Shown in pieces: positions 43,981 through 55,134 of a stretch of DNA of 64,000 nucleotides. How positions within the stretch are numbered: the first letter of the stretch is position 1; each line of letters begins with the position of its first letter. Source of the stretch: Megaustenia siamemsis. Taxonomy: Eukaryota; Mollusca; Gastropoda; Stylommatophora; Ariophantidae. Position numbers and translations under genes: made by a program. The notes below the pieces were generated by a model that searched no databases, was not told the DNA's origin, and saw only the letters and a list, made by a program, of their open reading frames with translations. The DNA lies in the NCBI GenBank assembly GCA_032433765.1, contig JAVIAB010000051.1, forward strand, positions 154,786,554-154,850,553, in the 5' to 3' direction.

Positions 43981-44434
43981 TTATATAAGGTGTGCTATGA
44001 ATGGTTCCAGGATTAAAGTATGATAACGTTATGTGTTGATTGTTGATATTGAAAAATAGTTGTCCAATTATCCACCTACGGCTTATGGCGCACCACACTC
44101 CCACTGTCTGATCGTCAAACGGAACTTGATGGAGTTCATGAGGGTATTCACTGCTCCACAATCGATAATCCTGAATGTTAACGTAACCGGAGAGATGAAA
44201 CCATGCCTCATCAGTGAAGTCACATCAAGGACTATATCACCTTGTTCATAAATAAGGTTCTGACCCCACATGTCGTAGTTCAATCCGGATTGTCAATCTC
44301 TGTCATGGAGTTGAGACGATTCAGCTAATCTGTAAGGACGAAAGGGCAGCCTACTCTTCAGAACCTTGTGGACGGTGTTCATTGGCCAATTTACCTGTTG
44401 AGACAACACCTTAAAGATTTGTTAGGGCTCATTG

Positions 44435-44823
44435 GTTGGTTGGTTGGTTGGTTGCGTTCGCCCAATGACTAAAGTATTCTAGAGTACCGTAGTAGACTAG
44501 AATATTGCTCTTCATCATCCGCCCTTACAAGGACGTAGTGGACGTGTCTGTGTTGTGTTGTGGTTTGCAGTATAACTGTTATATTTCCGCCTTTCGGCCC
44601 AACACATCCGACTTTAGCACGACATTTTTTTGTACCGGGTTGTCTTCCCTCTTCGATCCCTGCACGCTTGGCCAGACTAGACAGGTTAGTCTGTTACTGG
44701 AGGCACCGCGGAGAGGTGTAACAGGGTCTGGATGGTTTTGGTTCACCGATCCTGGCGCAAGCCATCAGCTGTGGGTCGCTGACAACTTCCAGCTATAGTG
44801 CAGGTAGGCGTGCCCTCGCCTCC
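44435..44823 (-). mobile_element. element Y: 389-bp retroposon with AACC tail
   Basis: Flanked by the perfect 10-bp TSD GGGCTCATTG (44425-44434 and 44824-44833) and interrupting the mariner-like transposase. On the minus strand it starts GGAGGCGAGGGCACGCCTAC and ends in AACC repeats (44435-44454). No tRNA boxes are obvious to me. A diverged relative lies at 6480-6735. It behaves like a SINE or the 3' end of a LINE; family unknown. Confidence 0.78.
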
Positions 44824-45690
44824 GGGCTCATTGTAAGTGTGATCTGGATATCACGCACTATGTCTTCTGAAGTTGATGGCCTTCTAGATCGGTATGCATC
44901 TACCACACTACCCGCAGCACGAAACTTGTTGATCCAATTCTTAAGCGCATTGACGTGGGGGACTTGTGAGTGTCTAGCACAAATTGTCGAATTAATCATT
45001 ACAAATTAATTGAGTATATTTGCCCCCATTACGGAAGATGTGTTCAACCAAGAACACTCTGTTATCACTGTATAACACCATTTGCTTTCAGTGATGAAAC
45101 CGTGAATATAACAACGGCTTGTTATGTTATGCTGCAGACGGGATTGTGGGCACAGAATATCATGACGTACTTCCATCAATCAGTGACGCAATTTCACGAA
45201 TTTGTAAAGTCACAGCGACTTTATGATCACCTTGTATTATTGGTCTAGTTCCTTGACAAATTCGTGCCCACAGAGTTTATCAATTATCTCGGAAATTGTT
45301 GAAGAATTTTAGCAACTTTTTGTATGAAATCTTATTTTTCATCCACTATAAGATTTTATAATACTCAAGTACAAAGGTAGTCGGAATGTAGCACAAATTG
45401 TTTTTTGTTTTATAATTTTAGGAAAATAACAAATACCGTGTGGCCTAAATATTAGATTTTACTGTAAATTATGTTAATTTTCTAACAAAGCAAGTCAGAG
45501 CCGTATCTATATCATATTGAAGAGTGCACCATTTTTTATTCCATTGTATATCTTCGTCTTAGAGATAGGTAAACCTTGACCGACCAAAGTATCAAACAAT
45601 CATAGTCGCCAAATAACAGGCATGTCATCAACAAAAATATATGGAACAACAAGAACATCAAACACTTATAGTCAGCAAATAGTAAGAGTA

Positions 45691-45946
45691 AAAAAAAAGT
45701 AAAGTACCCCCGTCACGCCAAGTGGCGTATAGGGAATATGGTTTTAGTGATCTTAAATTTTACAGACCTTCGGCACATGATTTTTGGGGTAATGTGGTCG
45801 GTATTACGCCGTGCCGCTTTACTTTCCCAGAAAAAAATCAGGTAACCATTTAGGCTGGGTGAACCAGGAAGCCGTCGGTTGGGATCGAACCCTACCTCTT
45901 GTCCTTTGTAGTCCAGTTCACTAACCACTGAGCTATCGCGGCTCCC
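45691..45946 (-). mobile_element. tRNA-derived SINE (main family), copy 7
   Basis: Full reverse-oriented copy; perfect 14-bp TSD AAATAGTAAGAGTA at 45677-45690 and 45947-45960. Confidence 0.95.
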
Positions 45947-46005
45947 AAATAGTAAGAGTATCATCAACGCAATTGTGCGCATGTCATACACATGTCATAC
46001 ATATG

Positions 46006-47190
46006 TCATTCCGAATCAGATGTCTCTAAAAAGTTACCATTCGTTATCGGTTGGACAAACTGCAACCCATCTCGTTGCCAGTATTGTTCCTCTTCTCTGA
46101 GCACATGGTCGTCACATTTTCTCCTGTATTGTTCCTCTTCTCTGAGCACCTGGTCGTCACATTTTCTCCAGTATTGTTCCTCTTCTCTGAGCTCCTGGTC
46201 GTCACATTTTCTCCAGTATTGTTCCTCTTCTCTGAGCACCTGGTCGTCACATTTTCTCCTGTATTGTTCCTCTTCTCTGAGCACCTGGTCGTCACATTTT
46301 CTCCAGTATTGTTCCTCTTCTCTGAGCACCTGGTCGTCACATTTTCTCCAGTATTGTTCCTCTTCTCTGAGCACATGGTTGTCACATTTTCTCCAGTATT
46401 GTTCCTCTTCTCTGAGCACATGGTCGTCACATTTTCTCCTGTACTCAATGTCTATCGTGTCATCACGCGTCAATTCTTTAACATCACAAATTGTAAACGT
46501 CGTGTTCTGCGCAGAAACTTGCGCATTGACTTTAGTCGACACACGTTTGTGTATTGTATTTTTGGGGGTATTGGGTTGAGGTGCGAATGATAAGGTGGGA
46601 GGAGAAGGGATGTGTGGTCATTCTTTGCAATTATTGTATCAATTTGATATAACTTTGTCTTCTTAGTCTGTCTAACAAGATTTAATAATTTGTGCTTGAC
46701 GAACTAGGAACTTTGTCCTCCAGTGGTACCACATTATGATAGCGTGCAATGTCCTTTACAAGACATGAAGGTCTATCCAGAATTTGAAGTAGAGTGTTCT
46801 CTATCCAGTCTCTGAACATTCGTCCATTCATTTCAGTCTGGTAGATCCCTACCGTCTGTAGACTTTGATTGTAAAAAAAGGTGCGCGTGATTAACAAGCC
46901 CATGCTGCCAGCATGTACCAATATAATGCGTTGTCCTATGCTGCTGGGAATGCTTCTTTTATTTTCTCTGTCAACTGATGTTTGATGAGCATTGACCCAC
47001 GGTTCATCCAAATTTACTATATCGTAGCCCTCCCTTCTTCGCTCACGGATCTGCCTCAGGTATTTGCTTCGGGCAGCAATCAGGTGTGGTTTTTCACAAA
47101 CAATATTTCTAACGCTAGCTGATTTTCGAAAAGTGAAACCAACGCCTCTTACGATCTTTCAAAGAGTCGTTTTTTGAGATTTTAATATCA
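46006..47190 (-). pseudogene. Sailor-like transposase, copy 2, broken
   Basis: From 47190 leftward on the minus strand: TTLxKIVRGVGFTFRKS-like, KPHLIAARSKYLRQIRERR, then NLDEPWVNAHQ (catalytic Asp retained), RENKRSIPSS, QRIILVHAGSMGL, MNGRMFRDWIENTLLQILDR and PSCLVKDIARYHN (second Asp present as KD). The ORF stops near 46682. Further downstream HLNPI is followed by a deletion that removes the catalytic Glu. The C-terminus, KELTRDDTIDIEY to NFLETSDSE, carries an in-frame 45-bp expansion. N-terminal sequence resumes at 48260-48350 beyond a LINE insertion (VDDFEKDII-like). Confidence 0.83.
46081..46440. repeat. 45-bp minisatellite within transposase coding sequence, 8 copies
   Basis: TTGTTCCTCTTCTCTGAGCA plus CCTGGTCGTCACATTTTCTC and CAGTA (45 bp). 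On the minus strand each unit encodes RKCDDQVLREEEQYW in frame. Transposon copy 1 has a single unit at 33446-33510, so the expansion happened in this copy. Confidence 0.93.
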
Positions 47191-47201
47191 TATTCTAATT
47201 G

Positions 47202-48249
47202 ACCACAAATAACTTATAGAATGCCTAAAAGAGATAAATCTAGATAACATGGACATACGACTAATATGTTATACATACTGGGAGCAAACAGCAATAATAA
47301 AATACAACAAGGACTCTACACCCATTGATATAAAAAGAAGAGTAAGACAGGGATGGATCCTATCACCAAGCTTGTTCAATCTATACACTGAGCAAATCTT
47401 CAAAACGTCATAGAGATGCCAGGCTTAAACATTAATGCAAAGATAATCAATAACCTAAGATATGCTGATGATACTGTACTACTAGCAGAAAATCCTAAAG
47501 ACCTACAACAATTACTTAATGTAATAAACATGATAAGCAAAAAATATGGACTAGATATGAATATCAAAAAGACTAAAACTATGATCTTAAACAAGAAGAT
47601 ACTCAAAACCCACAAGTGGATATCAAAATTGAAGGAATAGACCTGGAGACAGTTCAGAACTACAACTACCTTGGACATACTATAACCAGTAATGGAAAAT
47701 GTACAACTGAAATAAACAAAAGAATAGGAATGGCAAAAAGTAATGTTAATGCCAAGAAAAATATACTAACATCAAAACTAATAACACCAGGGCTAAAACT
47801 AGGAATAGCAAAATGTTATATCTTCTGAACATTCCTGTATAGTGCAGAAACATGGACACTAGACAAGGAAAAAAAACAGAGAATTGAAGCCTTTAAAATG
47901 CAGATATATAGAAGAATAGGTAGAATCGGATGGAAAGAAAAGAAAACAAACGATGAGTCTTAAAATAACTAAAAATGAAAAGAGAACTACTAAGCACAAT
48001 TCAAACAAGACAAATGCGATTTTGGGCCATGTTAAAAGACACAACAGCCAATTGAAAGTAATCTTGAAGGAGAAAATACAAGGTAAAAGAGGCAGAGGTT
48101 AGACCAAGACTAACATGGACGAGTAACATCAAAAGATGGAGAAATCAGCCTATGACAACCTGCACCATCGAAGCAAGAGACAGAGCAGAATGGCGCTCCA
48201 TGGTAGCCAACCTTCGTTGCGGAGACGGCAACCATTGATGATGATGACG
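47202..48249 (+). mobile_element. LINE-C, 5'-truncated, nested in transposon copy 2
   Basis: Begins in the RT palm (ECLKEINLDNMDIRLICYTY-like, WEQTAIIKYN). It continues with GxILSPSLFNLYTEQI, MPGLNINAKIINNLRYADDT (motif C YADD intact), NYLGHTITSNGKCTTEINKR and the 3' end MVANLRCGDGNH, tail GATGATGATGAC. TSD ATTCTAATTG at 47192-47201 and 48250-48259. Stops and frameshifts after 47640 make it non-functional. Confidence 0.9.
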
Positions 48250-48519
48250 ATTCTAATTGCAGTCCAATTTTAAGTTTGTGCCGTGTAACAAGATGATTTG
48301 ATTCAAACATTTTTTAAAATCTCACATCTAATAATGTCTTTCTCAAAGTCATCAACTTTAATGTATCTTCATTGCTTCACCGTCAGTAGTATAGTAGGCC
48401 TACTACCGTTGTCTCTGAAGAGTCAATGTTATGTCATATCCATCGATTGAAACTTGTTATCTATACTTAGAGCTGCCCGTGTTCTTTGTTTCTGTTTTTT
48501 TTTTTTTACAGTAATATAA

Positions 48520-49612
48520 CTTATATAATAATATAATTTATGTATAGTGACATCATTTTAAGATCCATTAGGGGCATGCCTGGAATAACAATCGGAGGTC
48601 ATAGTATAAATAATCTAAGGTATGATGATGATACAGTTTTAATTCCTAAGAGTGAAAATGAGTTACAGAAAATGTTAGACATAGTGAAAGAAAGCAAAAA
48701 TAAGGACTCAACCTTAATAGCAAAAGGGAGCTGCGATAGCTCAGTGGTTAGTGAACTGGACTGCAAAGGACAAGGGGTAGGGTTCGATCCCAACCGACGG
48801 CTTCCGGGTTCACCCAGCCTTAAATGGATACTGTATTTTTTACTGGGAAAGTAGAGCGGCACGGGCGTAATACCGACCTCATTACCCCAAAAAATCATGT
48901 GCCGAAGGTCTGTAAAATGTATGGTCACTAACACTATATTCCCAATTCGTCACTTGGTGTGACGGGGGCTCTTTACTACTTTTTTTTCACTTAATAGCAA
49001 AAAGACAGAAGTAATGGTAACAACAAAGAAAAAGACATCAACGCAGTGCACAATAAAGACAAGTGGAACAATATTAAAACAGGTAAATGAATTTAAATAT
49101 CTGGGAACATTGTTAACCTCAGATGGTAGATGTACAACAGAAGTGAGATGCAGAATGGCTCAGGCAAAAACAGCTTTCATTAAGATGAGGAAGATACTGT
49201 GCAATCCGTTTTTGACAATAGAAACAAGAAAAAGAGTTCTTAAATGTTATGTAGAGCCGGTCTTAACATATGGATGTCAATCATGGACAATAGGAAAACA
49301 AACAAGAAAATCACTGGAGGATATAAAAATATGGTTTTCAAGAAGAATGTTGAGAATACCATGGACAGCAAAGAAGAGTAATGAAAACGTTTTGAAACAG
49401 GCCAGTGCAAAAATAGAGCTAATTTCCAATATTAGGAAGAAACAATCATCATTTTTTTGGCCATGTAATTGAGAAGGGTAGAGCTGAAATATTTTGTAAC
49501 AACTGGTAAATCGAGGGACGAAGAAATAGAGGGAAGAATAGAGAAAAGATAACAGAGAGCTTAAGAGAATGGCTTGGCAGAAGGTCAACAACAGAAATTA
49601 TAAATAACTGTC
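48520..49612 (+). mobile_element. LINE-G fragment nested in transposon copy 2
   Basis: Starts at motif C: MPGITIGGHSINNLRYDDDT (YDDD, an altered YADD). After a SINE it continues NSKKTEVMVTTKKK, LKQVNEFKYLGTLLTSDGRC, KMRKILCNPFLTIETRKRVL, EPVLTYGCQSWTIGKQTRKS and RRMLRIPWTAKKSNENVLKQ. A shifted end follows with FFGHVIEKGRAEI and KIEGRRNRGKNREK. Sequence of transposon copy 1 resumes at about 49613, although about 100 bp of the host element seem deleted at the junction. Confidence 0.82.
48726..48990 (+). mobile_element. tRNA-derived SINE (main family), copy 8
   Basis: Head GGAGCTGCGATAGCTCAGTG, full body, T-rich tail. Perfect 12-bp TSD TTAATAGCAAAA at 48714-48725 and 48991-49002. Inserted in LINE-G, itself inside a DNA transposon. 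Confidence 0.95.
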
Positions 49613-50210
49613 GATTTTAAATATCAAGTTGTCACTTAACAGTAACTTACAAATTATCACATATAAAGGATTATACATTAATAGCAAATATTTGGTCAAC
49701 ATACTCATATGATCTTTTCTCACAAGAAATCGGAAACAACAAAATTACTTTCTGAACAGCGCGTCTTACAATTTACGGTTCAAGAAGTGGGAAATGGTGC
49801 TAGGACTGTGTGGAGAAAAGATGAGGTCTGATTTTTTAAAGATGAGTTGATTACAACAAATGTGAGTACTGTAAACTTCTAAAAATTAGGACAGCCAAGA
49901 AAATCATATTTTTATATACCTCAAGAAACACAAATCTTTCCTAAATTCATGACAGTAGGGCAAAAAGTCAGACTTAAGGTCGGTGAAGAAATAAGATTTC
50001 TTGACAAGGAATTACAGAAATTCATCAAACATAAGTTTCCGAGATAATTAATAAATTCTTTGAGCACGAATTTTTTAACGAACTATAGTTGGGATTTAAT
50101 TAATCTACATGGTTTGTACATAGAGCAACATTGGTAGGTGATGTTCATATATCGGAGAATTAGTGTACTTTTGAGTTTAGATATATGTGAGCACTAAATG
50201 AGATGTGCGA

Positions 50211-51095
50211 ATAAGCTGGTGAGTTGTGAATAAGCTGTTGAGTTGTGAATAAGCTGTTGAGTTGTGAATAAGCTGTTGAGTTGTGAATAAGCTGGTGAGT
50301 TGTGAATAAGCTGGTGAGTTGTGAATAAGCTGTTGAGTTGTGAATAAGCTGGTGAGTTGTGAATAAGCTGTTGAGTTGTGAATAAGTTGGTGAGTTGTGA
50401 ATAATCTGTTGAGTTGTGAATAAGTTGGTGAGTAATGAATAAGCTATTGAGTTTATAATACGCTGTTAAGTTGTGAATAAGCTGGTGAGTTGTGAATAAG
50501 CTGGTGAGTTTGTGAATAAGCTGTTGAGTTGTGAATAAGCTGGTGAGTTGTGAATAAGCTCGTGAGTTGTGAATAAGCTGGTGAGTTGTGAATAAGCTGG
50601 TGAGTTGTGAATAAGCTGGTGAGTTGTGAATAAGTTGGTGAGTTGTGAATAAGCTGTTGAGTTATGAATAAGCTGGTGAGTTGTGAATAAGCTGGTGAGT
50701 TGTGAATAAGCTGGTGAGTTGTGAATAAGTTGTTGAGTTGTGAATAAGCTGGTGAGTTGTGAATAAGCTGGTGAGTTGTGAATAAGATGGTGAGTTGTGA
50801 ATAAGTTAATGAGTTGCGAATAACCTGTTGAGTTGTGAATAAGCTGGTGAGTTATGAATAAGCTGTTGAGTTGTGAATAAGCTGGTGAGTTATGAATAAC
50901 CTGTTGAGTTGTGAATAAGCTGGTGAGTTGTGAATAAGCTGGTGAGTTATGAATAAGCTGTTGAGTTGTGAATAAGCTGGTGAGTTGTGAATAAGCTGGT
51001 GAGTTGTGAATAAGTTAATGAGTTGCGAATAACCTGTTGAGTTGTGAATAAGCTGGTGAGTTATGAATAACCTGGTAACAGATTATAAATGCGTT
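50211..51095. repeat. 19-bp minisatellite, about 46 copies
   Basis: GAGTTGTGAATAAGCTGGT (19 bp), with CTGTT/CTGGT variants. A block of several variant units (GTTAATGAGTTGCGAATAAC) occurs at about 50806 and again at about 51012, indicating higher-order duplication of about 205 bp. Confidence 0.93.
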
Positions 51096-51219
51096 GGTAA
51101 TATGAATCAGCTGGTGAGGTATATGAATAATCTCTGAGACTCATGAATGAACCTCACGATTCAAGATATACGACCTTTTTTTTTTTTTTTTTGGTTTTTT
51201 TTTTTTACAAACAGAAGAC

Positions 51220-51410
51220 ACAATGTCTTAACGGAAATAATCTTAGAAGGGGAAATGTAGGGCCGGATAAACGTGACAAAGGTAGCCACAGACTAAATGT
51301 GATTGACAACATAAAAAGACAGAAGAACCTGTGGCAGCTCCTGCCATTAAGGAAAGACAGTGAAATGAGGATCAATGATGCTGAGAGGTACACGATGATG
51401 ATGGCTTGAA
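51220..51410 (+). pseudogene. LINE 3' end relic
   Basis: Reads NLRRGNVGPDKRDKGSHRLN, VIDNIKRQKNL, then LRKDSEMRINDAERYTMMMA with a GATGATGATGG tail. This resembles the LINE C-terminal pattern LEGxxxxxRxRGRxRxxWIDNIK and the LINE-C type GAT tail. Decayed and short. Confidence 0.55.
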
Positions 51411-51482
51411 TAAGCTGCTAATGAAGCGGTGAGATATGAGATGCTTCTTGTGGATATGTAGCGCTAGAGATATGTATCGGGG

Positions 51483-51600
51483 AATGCTGAAATATGGGGG
51501 GAATGCTGAAATATATGGGGGAATGCTAAAATATATGGGGAGAAACGTTGAAATATATGAGAGAAATGGTGAGATATATGGGAGAAATGCTAAAATATAT
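51483..51600. repeat. about 20-bp repeat, 6 degenerate copies
   Basis: ATATATGGGGGAATGCTGAA and variants. Confidence 0.75.
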
Positions 51601-51844
51601 GACCTGGGAGGGGTAGAATGCTTAGAAATATGGGAGAAACGCTGAGATACATAAGGATAAATAACGGGATGTGTGTGGGTGTAATATTTATGTACAGGAA
51701 TGTGTGGAAACGTGATGGCTGCGACGATATAAAACGGTATTCTATGATAAGCTGGATATAGACTTATCACGAAAGCGAAAGTTTTACGAATCCACTTGAC
51801 CTGTTATCGAGACGTTCTACGACACGAGCTTTATAACTTTAATA

Positions 51845-52530
51845 GTGATAGAAAGTGATAATGTTTACAGTGATAGAGAGTGGTGATAATGGTTATAGTG
51901 ATAGAGAGTGATGATGGTTACAATGATAGAGAGTGATGATAATGGTTATAGTGATTGAGAGTGATGATAATGGTTATAGTGATTGAGAGTGATGATAATG
52001 GTTATAGTGATTGAGAGTGATAATGGTTGTAGTGATAGAGAGTGATGATAATGGTTATAGTGATTTAGAGAGATGATAATGGTTATAGTGATAGAGAGTG
52101 ATGATAATGGTTATAGTGATTTAGAGAGATGATAATGGTTATAATGATAGAGTGATGATGGTTGTAGTGATAGAAAGTGATGATAATGGTTATAGTGATT
52201 TAGAGAGATGATAATGGTTATAGTGATAGAGAGTGATGATAATGGTTATAGTGATAGAGAGTGATGATAATGGTTATAATGATTTAGAGAGATGATAATG
52301 GTTATAATGATAGAGTGATGATGGTTGTAGTGATAGAGAGTGATGATAATGGTTATAGTGATAGAGAGTGATAATGGTTATAGTGATAGAGAGTGATAAT
52401 GGTTATAGTGATAAAGAGCGATGATAATGGTTACAGTGATAAAGAGCGATGATAATGGTTATAGTGATAAAGAGCGATGATAATGTTCATATTGATAGAG
52501 AGTGATACAATTTAAGTGATAAAGAGTGAT
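51845..52530. repeat. 28-bp minisatellite, about 24 copies
   Basis: GATAGAGAGTGATGATAATG plus GTTATAGT (28 bp), with shorter units missing GATGAT and a GATTTAGAGA variant. Confidence 0.9.
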
Positions 52531-53060
52531 GACGATTATGAAGATACTTCAGGCAGTTTCCGAGAAACACAAATGCCTCCCATGTAGCTGGACTAACCAT
52601 ACAATACATGTGTATATGTAGCTGAATATACACTCCCATGATTCGATGAAGTTACTGTTACGGCGAGTAAATTCAGTGCAATGTTCCTTGAATAATAAAG
52701 GTACTATTACTACTAACCTCAATGAAAGGTTACGAGAATTGATACAGTTATTGGTAGAGAGACTGAACTCAATATAATGTTACATGAACTGATGATGTTA
52801 CTATTACATTACAGCTAACCTCTTTTACAAGAGTCGATGAAGGTGCTGGTTGGGGGAATTACCTCATTTAAATGTTACAGGAATCGATAGAGTTACTTTT
52901 AGAGGCAATCCAATACAATGTTACAAGAGTCTGTGATCCATCCATCAATGTCTCATGAGCTATGACATCGTGTAGGGACGATGAAGAAACACAGACAACC
53001 CAAACATTGGAAGACAACAAAAAACTGTACGATGTTTTACAAAAAAGGAACAAAACAAAA
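52531..53060. other. no recognisable feature
   Basis: Loose repeated wording (AATGTTACATGAATCGATG, ACTGTTACTA) suggests very degenerate repeats at 52640-52930. No gene. Confidence 0.45.
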
Positions 53061-53063
53061 TCA

Positions 53064-53097
53064 TGACGTTTCGGCCTACATGCGCGGCCTTGTTCAG
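53064..53097 (-). other. degenerate hammerhead-like hairpin
   Basis: On the minus strand CTGAACA, AGGCC, an 8-nt loop, then a GGCC stem and GAAACGTC resemble the CUGAUGA-stem-GAAA hammerhead core, but with CTGAACA replacing CTGATGA. Probably inactive; listed as a second instance beside 19201. Confidence 0.3.
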
Positions 53098-53356
53098 AAA
53101 ACGAGGAGTCATCGCTTTTTCTTCTTATTTTCTTCTTCTCTGCTGTATCTCATTTTCGTCTTCAAGAGGGCAACAATAACATCTTTTGATCTTGTACGAT
53201 CGGTGATGATCATTCACAAGTCTGGCTCAAAATGTTCGTTTCTATCTCCACTGTCTCCGCCATATTCCCTTTGTTTGCTCATTGTCGTCTTTCCTCTAGG
53301 GTTCTCCGATACGTGTTCATGTGAAAATTTCGGGATGGCTCCTTCTAGGTCAGTGG

Positions 53357-54010
53357 TACAGCCAACTCCAGCAACAGGGGTACAGTGCTCATGGTACAGC
53401 CAAGCTCCAGCAACAGGGGTACAGTGCTCATGGTACACCCAAGCTCCAGCAACAGGGGTACAGTGCCCATGGTACAGCCAAACACCAGCAACAGGGGTAC
53501 AGTGCTCATGGTACAGCCAACTCCAGCAACAGGGGTACAGTGCTCATGGTACAGCCAACTCCAGCAACAGAGTTACAGTGCTCATGGTACAGCCAAGCTC
53601 CAGCAACAGGGGTACAGTGCTCATGGTACACCCAAGCTCCAGCAACAGGGGTACAGTGCCCATGGTACAGCCAAACTCCAGCAACAGGGGTACAGTGCTC
53701 ATGGTACAGCCAACTCCAGCAACAGGGGTACAGTGCTCATGGTACAACTAACTCCAGCAACAGGGGTACAGTGCCCATGGTACAGCCAAACTCCAGCAAC
53801 AGGGGTACAGTGCTCATGGTACAACTAACTCCAGCAACAGGGGTACAGTGCTCATGGTACAACTAACTCCAGCAACAGGGGTACAGTGCCCATGGTACAG
53901 CCAAACTCCAGCAACAGGGGTACAGTGCTCATGGTACAGCCAACTCCAGCAACAGGGGTACAGTGCTCATGGTACAGCTAACTCCAGCAACAGGGGTACA
54001 GTGCTCATGG
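53357..54010. repeat. 38/39-bp minisatellite, 17 copies
   Basis: ACTCCAGCAACAGGGGTACA plus GTGCTCATGGTACAGCCA (38 bp) with a 39-bp variant (AAGCTCC). A six-unit block (about 230 bp) appears twice, 53400-53520 and 53590-53700. All plus frames are open, producing spurious ORFs of 147-256 aa. Confidence 0.93.
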
Positions 54011-54236
54011 GGTATCACGCACTAAAAACAATGAACTGGTGGGGAGGGGGTGGGTGAGTGTAGAGATAAATGGAGACGGAGGCGAGTTCATTATGACAAC
54101 GGCAAGGTCCCTGACCTCCAGCGTCATACGGACCCCCCCCCCCCCCTTAACCCCTTTACACTATTCCCGCAGAGATGGAATACTGTTCTCACTGAGAATT
54201 GCTATTGGGGGAGGGGGAGGGAGGGAGTTAATAAAG

Positions 54237-54436
54237 AAGATCTTTTAAAGAATGTCTTGTTCTCAAGATGCGGATCTTTTAAAGAATGTCTTGTTCTCAA
54301 GATGCGGATCTTTTAAAGAATGTCTTGTTCTCAAGATGCGGATCTTTTAAAGAATGTCTTGTTCTCAAGATGCGGATCTTTTAAAGAATGTCTTGTTCTC
54401 AAGATGCGGATCTTTTAAAGAATGTCTTGTTCTCAT
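54237..54436. repeat. 34-bp minisatellite, 6 copies
   Basis: GATCTTTTAAAGAATGTCTT plus GTTCTCAAGATGCG (34 bp), nearly perfect. Confidence 0.93.
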
Positions 54437-55134
54437 GATGCTTTAACAAAGTCTTGGAAAAGGAAAGAAAATTACCAGGATGGCGCATCGGTCTTCACGC
54501 GGAACAGGGATGTTCCTGGAATGAAGGCCAGGCTCTCTTGTCCACACAGACCGAAATAAACGGTCTTCGGGCAATGACGAAGTCGAGGCATGCGCAGGGG
54601 CCTCACTCCCCCATATCTCTCCAACCAAATTAAAGAGAAAGGTATAGTAGTGAGCACTACATTCGACTGCCCTCATGCAGAAATCCTATAGGGAAACATT
54701 AACTCGTTAATGTTCTAATCTTATTCAAAATGGACCTATGATTTCAAAGAGAAGATGAGCTTTTTTGAGAACTCTCACCTTGAGAGACTTGTAGTTCAAG
54801 GCCATAAAACAGCTGACAGATTAACTCCTTAACGCACCTGCTGTGTGTACATTATTTATGTGCAAAGATGGCATGCTGGGATCGCTCAGAAATAGCAATC
54901 TTGACGTGGACGCGACATTTAGTGTTGCTATAACCTCGAGATAAGACGTAAATGTGGCACGAGTAAAAGCTCCAAATAAGAAGTCACATAGATACAGACC
55001 GTATAACCGACGAACTGGAATCATTTCCATGCATACCCTTCTTCACAGTTGTGTATCAATGATACTTTAGTTCACTTTCTCATTTGTGACTTTCAGGAAG
55101 GTAACACTCAAATGTTCCTACAGAGAATTTTTTT
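54437..55134. other. unique sequence, no gene called
   Basis: A 77-codon antisense frame at 54443-54676 and a 69-codon frame at 54821-55030 carry no domain I recognise. Confidence 0.4.

Larger units (their letters stand above)
41850..45230 (-). mobile_element. mariner-like DNA transposon with three nested insertions
   Basis: ATAAAGTCGCTGTG at 41855-41868 and its complement at 45211-45224 form a perfect 14-bp inner terminal inverted repeat. On the minus strand the pieces form a decayed transposase. A helix-turn-helix region (44999-44840) reads VNALKNWINKFRAAGSVVDA, then SRRPSTSED. The catalytic half has LNYDMWGQNL, VWCAISRRWIIGQLF, AWFQQDGVTAHTA and SQDLTPSDYYLWCALKGNVD, and a C-terminal part lies at 42.0-42.15 kb. 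The Asp in QQDG and the Asp in PSDYYLW are 38 residues apart by my count. It resembles insect Tc/mariner-like proteins with a DUF4817 N-terminus. Interrupted by LINE-C, a SINE and element Y. Confidence 0.82.
45245..50090 (-). mobile_element. Sailor-like transposon, copy 2 (minus strand)
   Basis: Terminal repeats matching copy 1: 45245-45360 (CTAGTTCCTTGACAAATTCG, GTGCCCACAGAG, CTTATTTTTCATCC) and 49975-50088 (AAGGTCGGTGAAG to AACGAACTATAG). Subterminal sequence of copy 1 (TTGATTACAACAAATGTGAG) is also present near 49847. The minus-strand transposase is split by two LINEs, and a SINE sits in the 3' subterminal region. The element starts only 20 bp from the end of the mariner-like element. Confidence 0.85.

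Noticed and set aside
53214..54057. Plus-strand ORFs with QQQGYSAHGTA and VQPTPATG repeats resembling a structural protein
   Set aside because: 38/39-bp array open in all plus frames; frames interchange as unit length varies.
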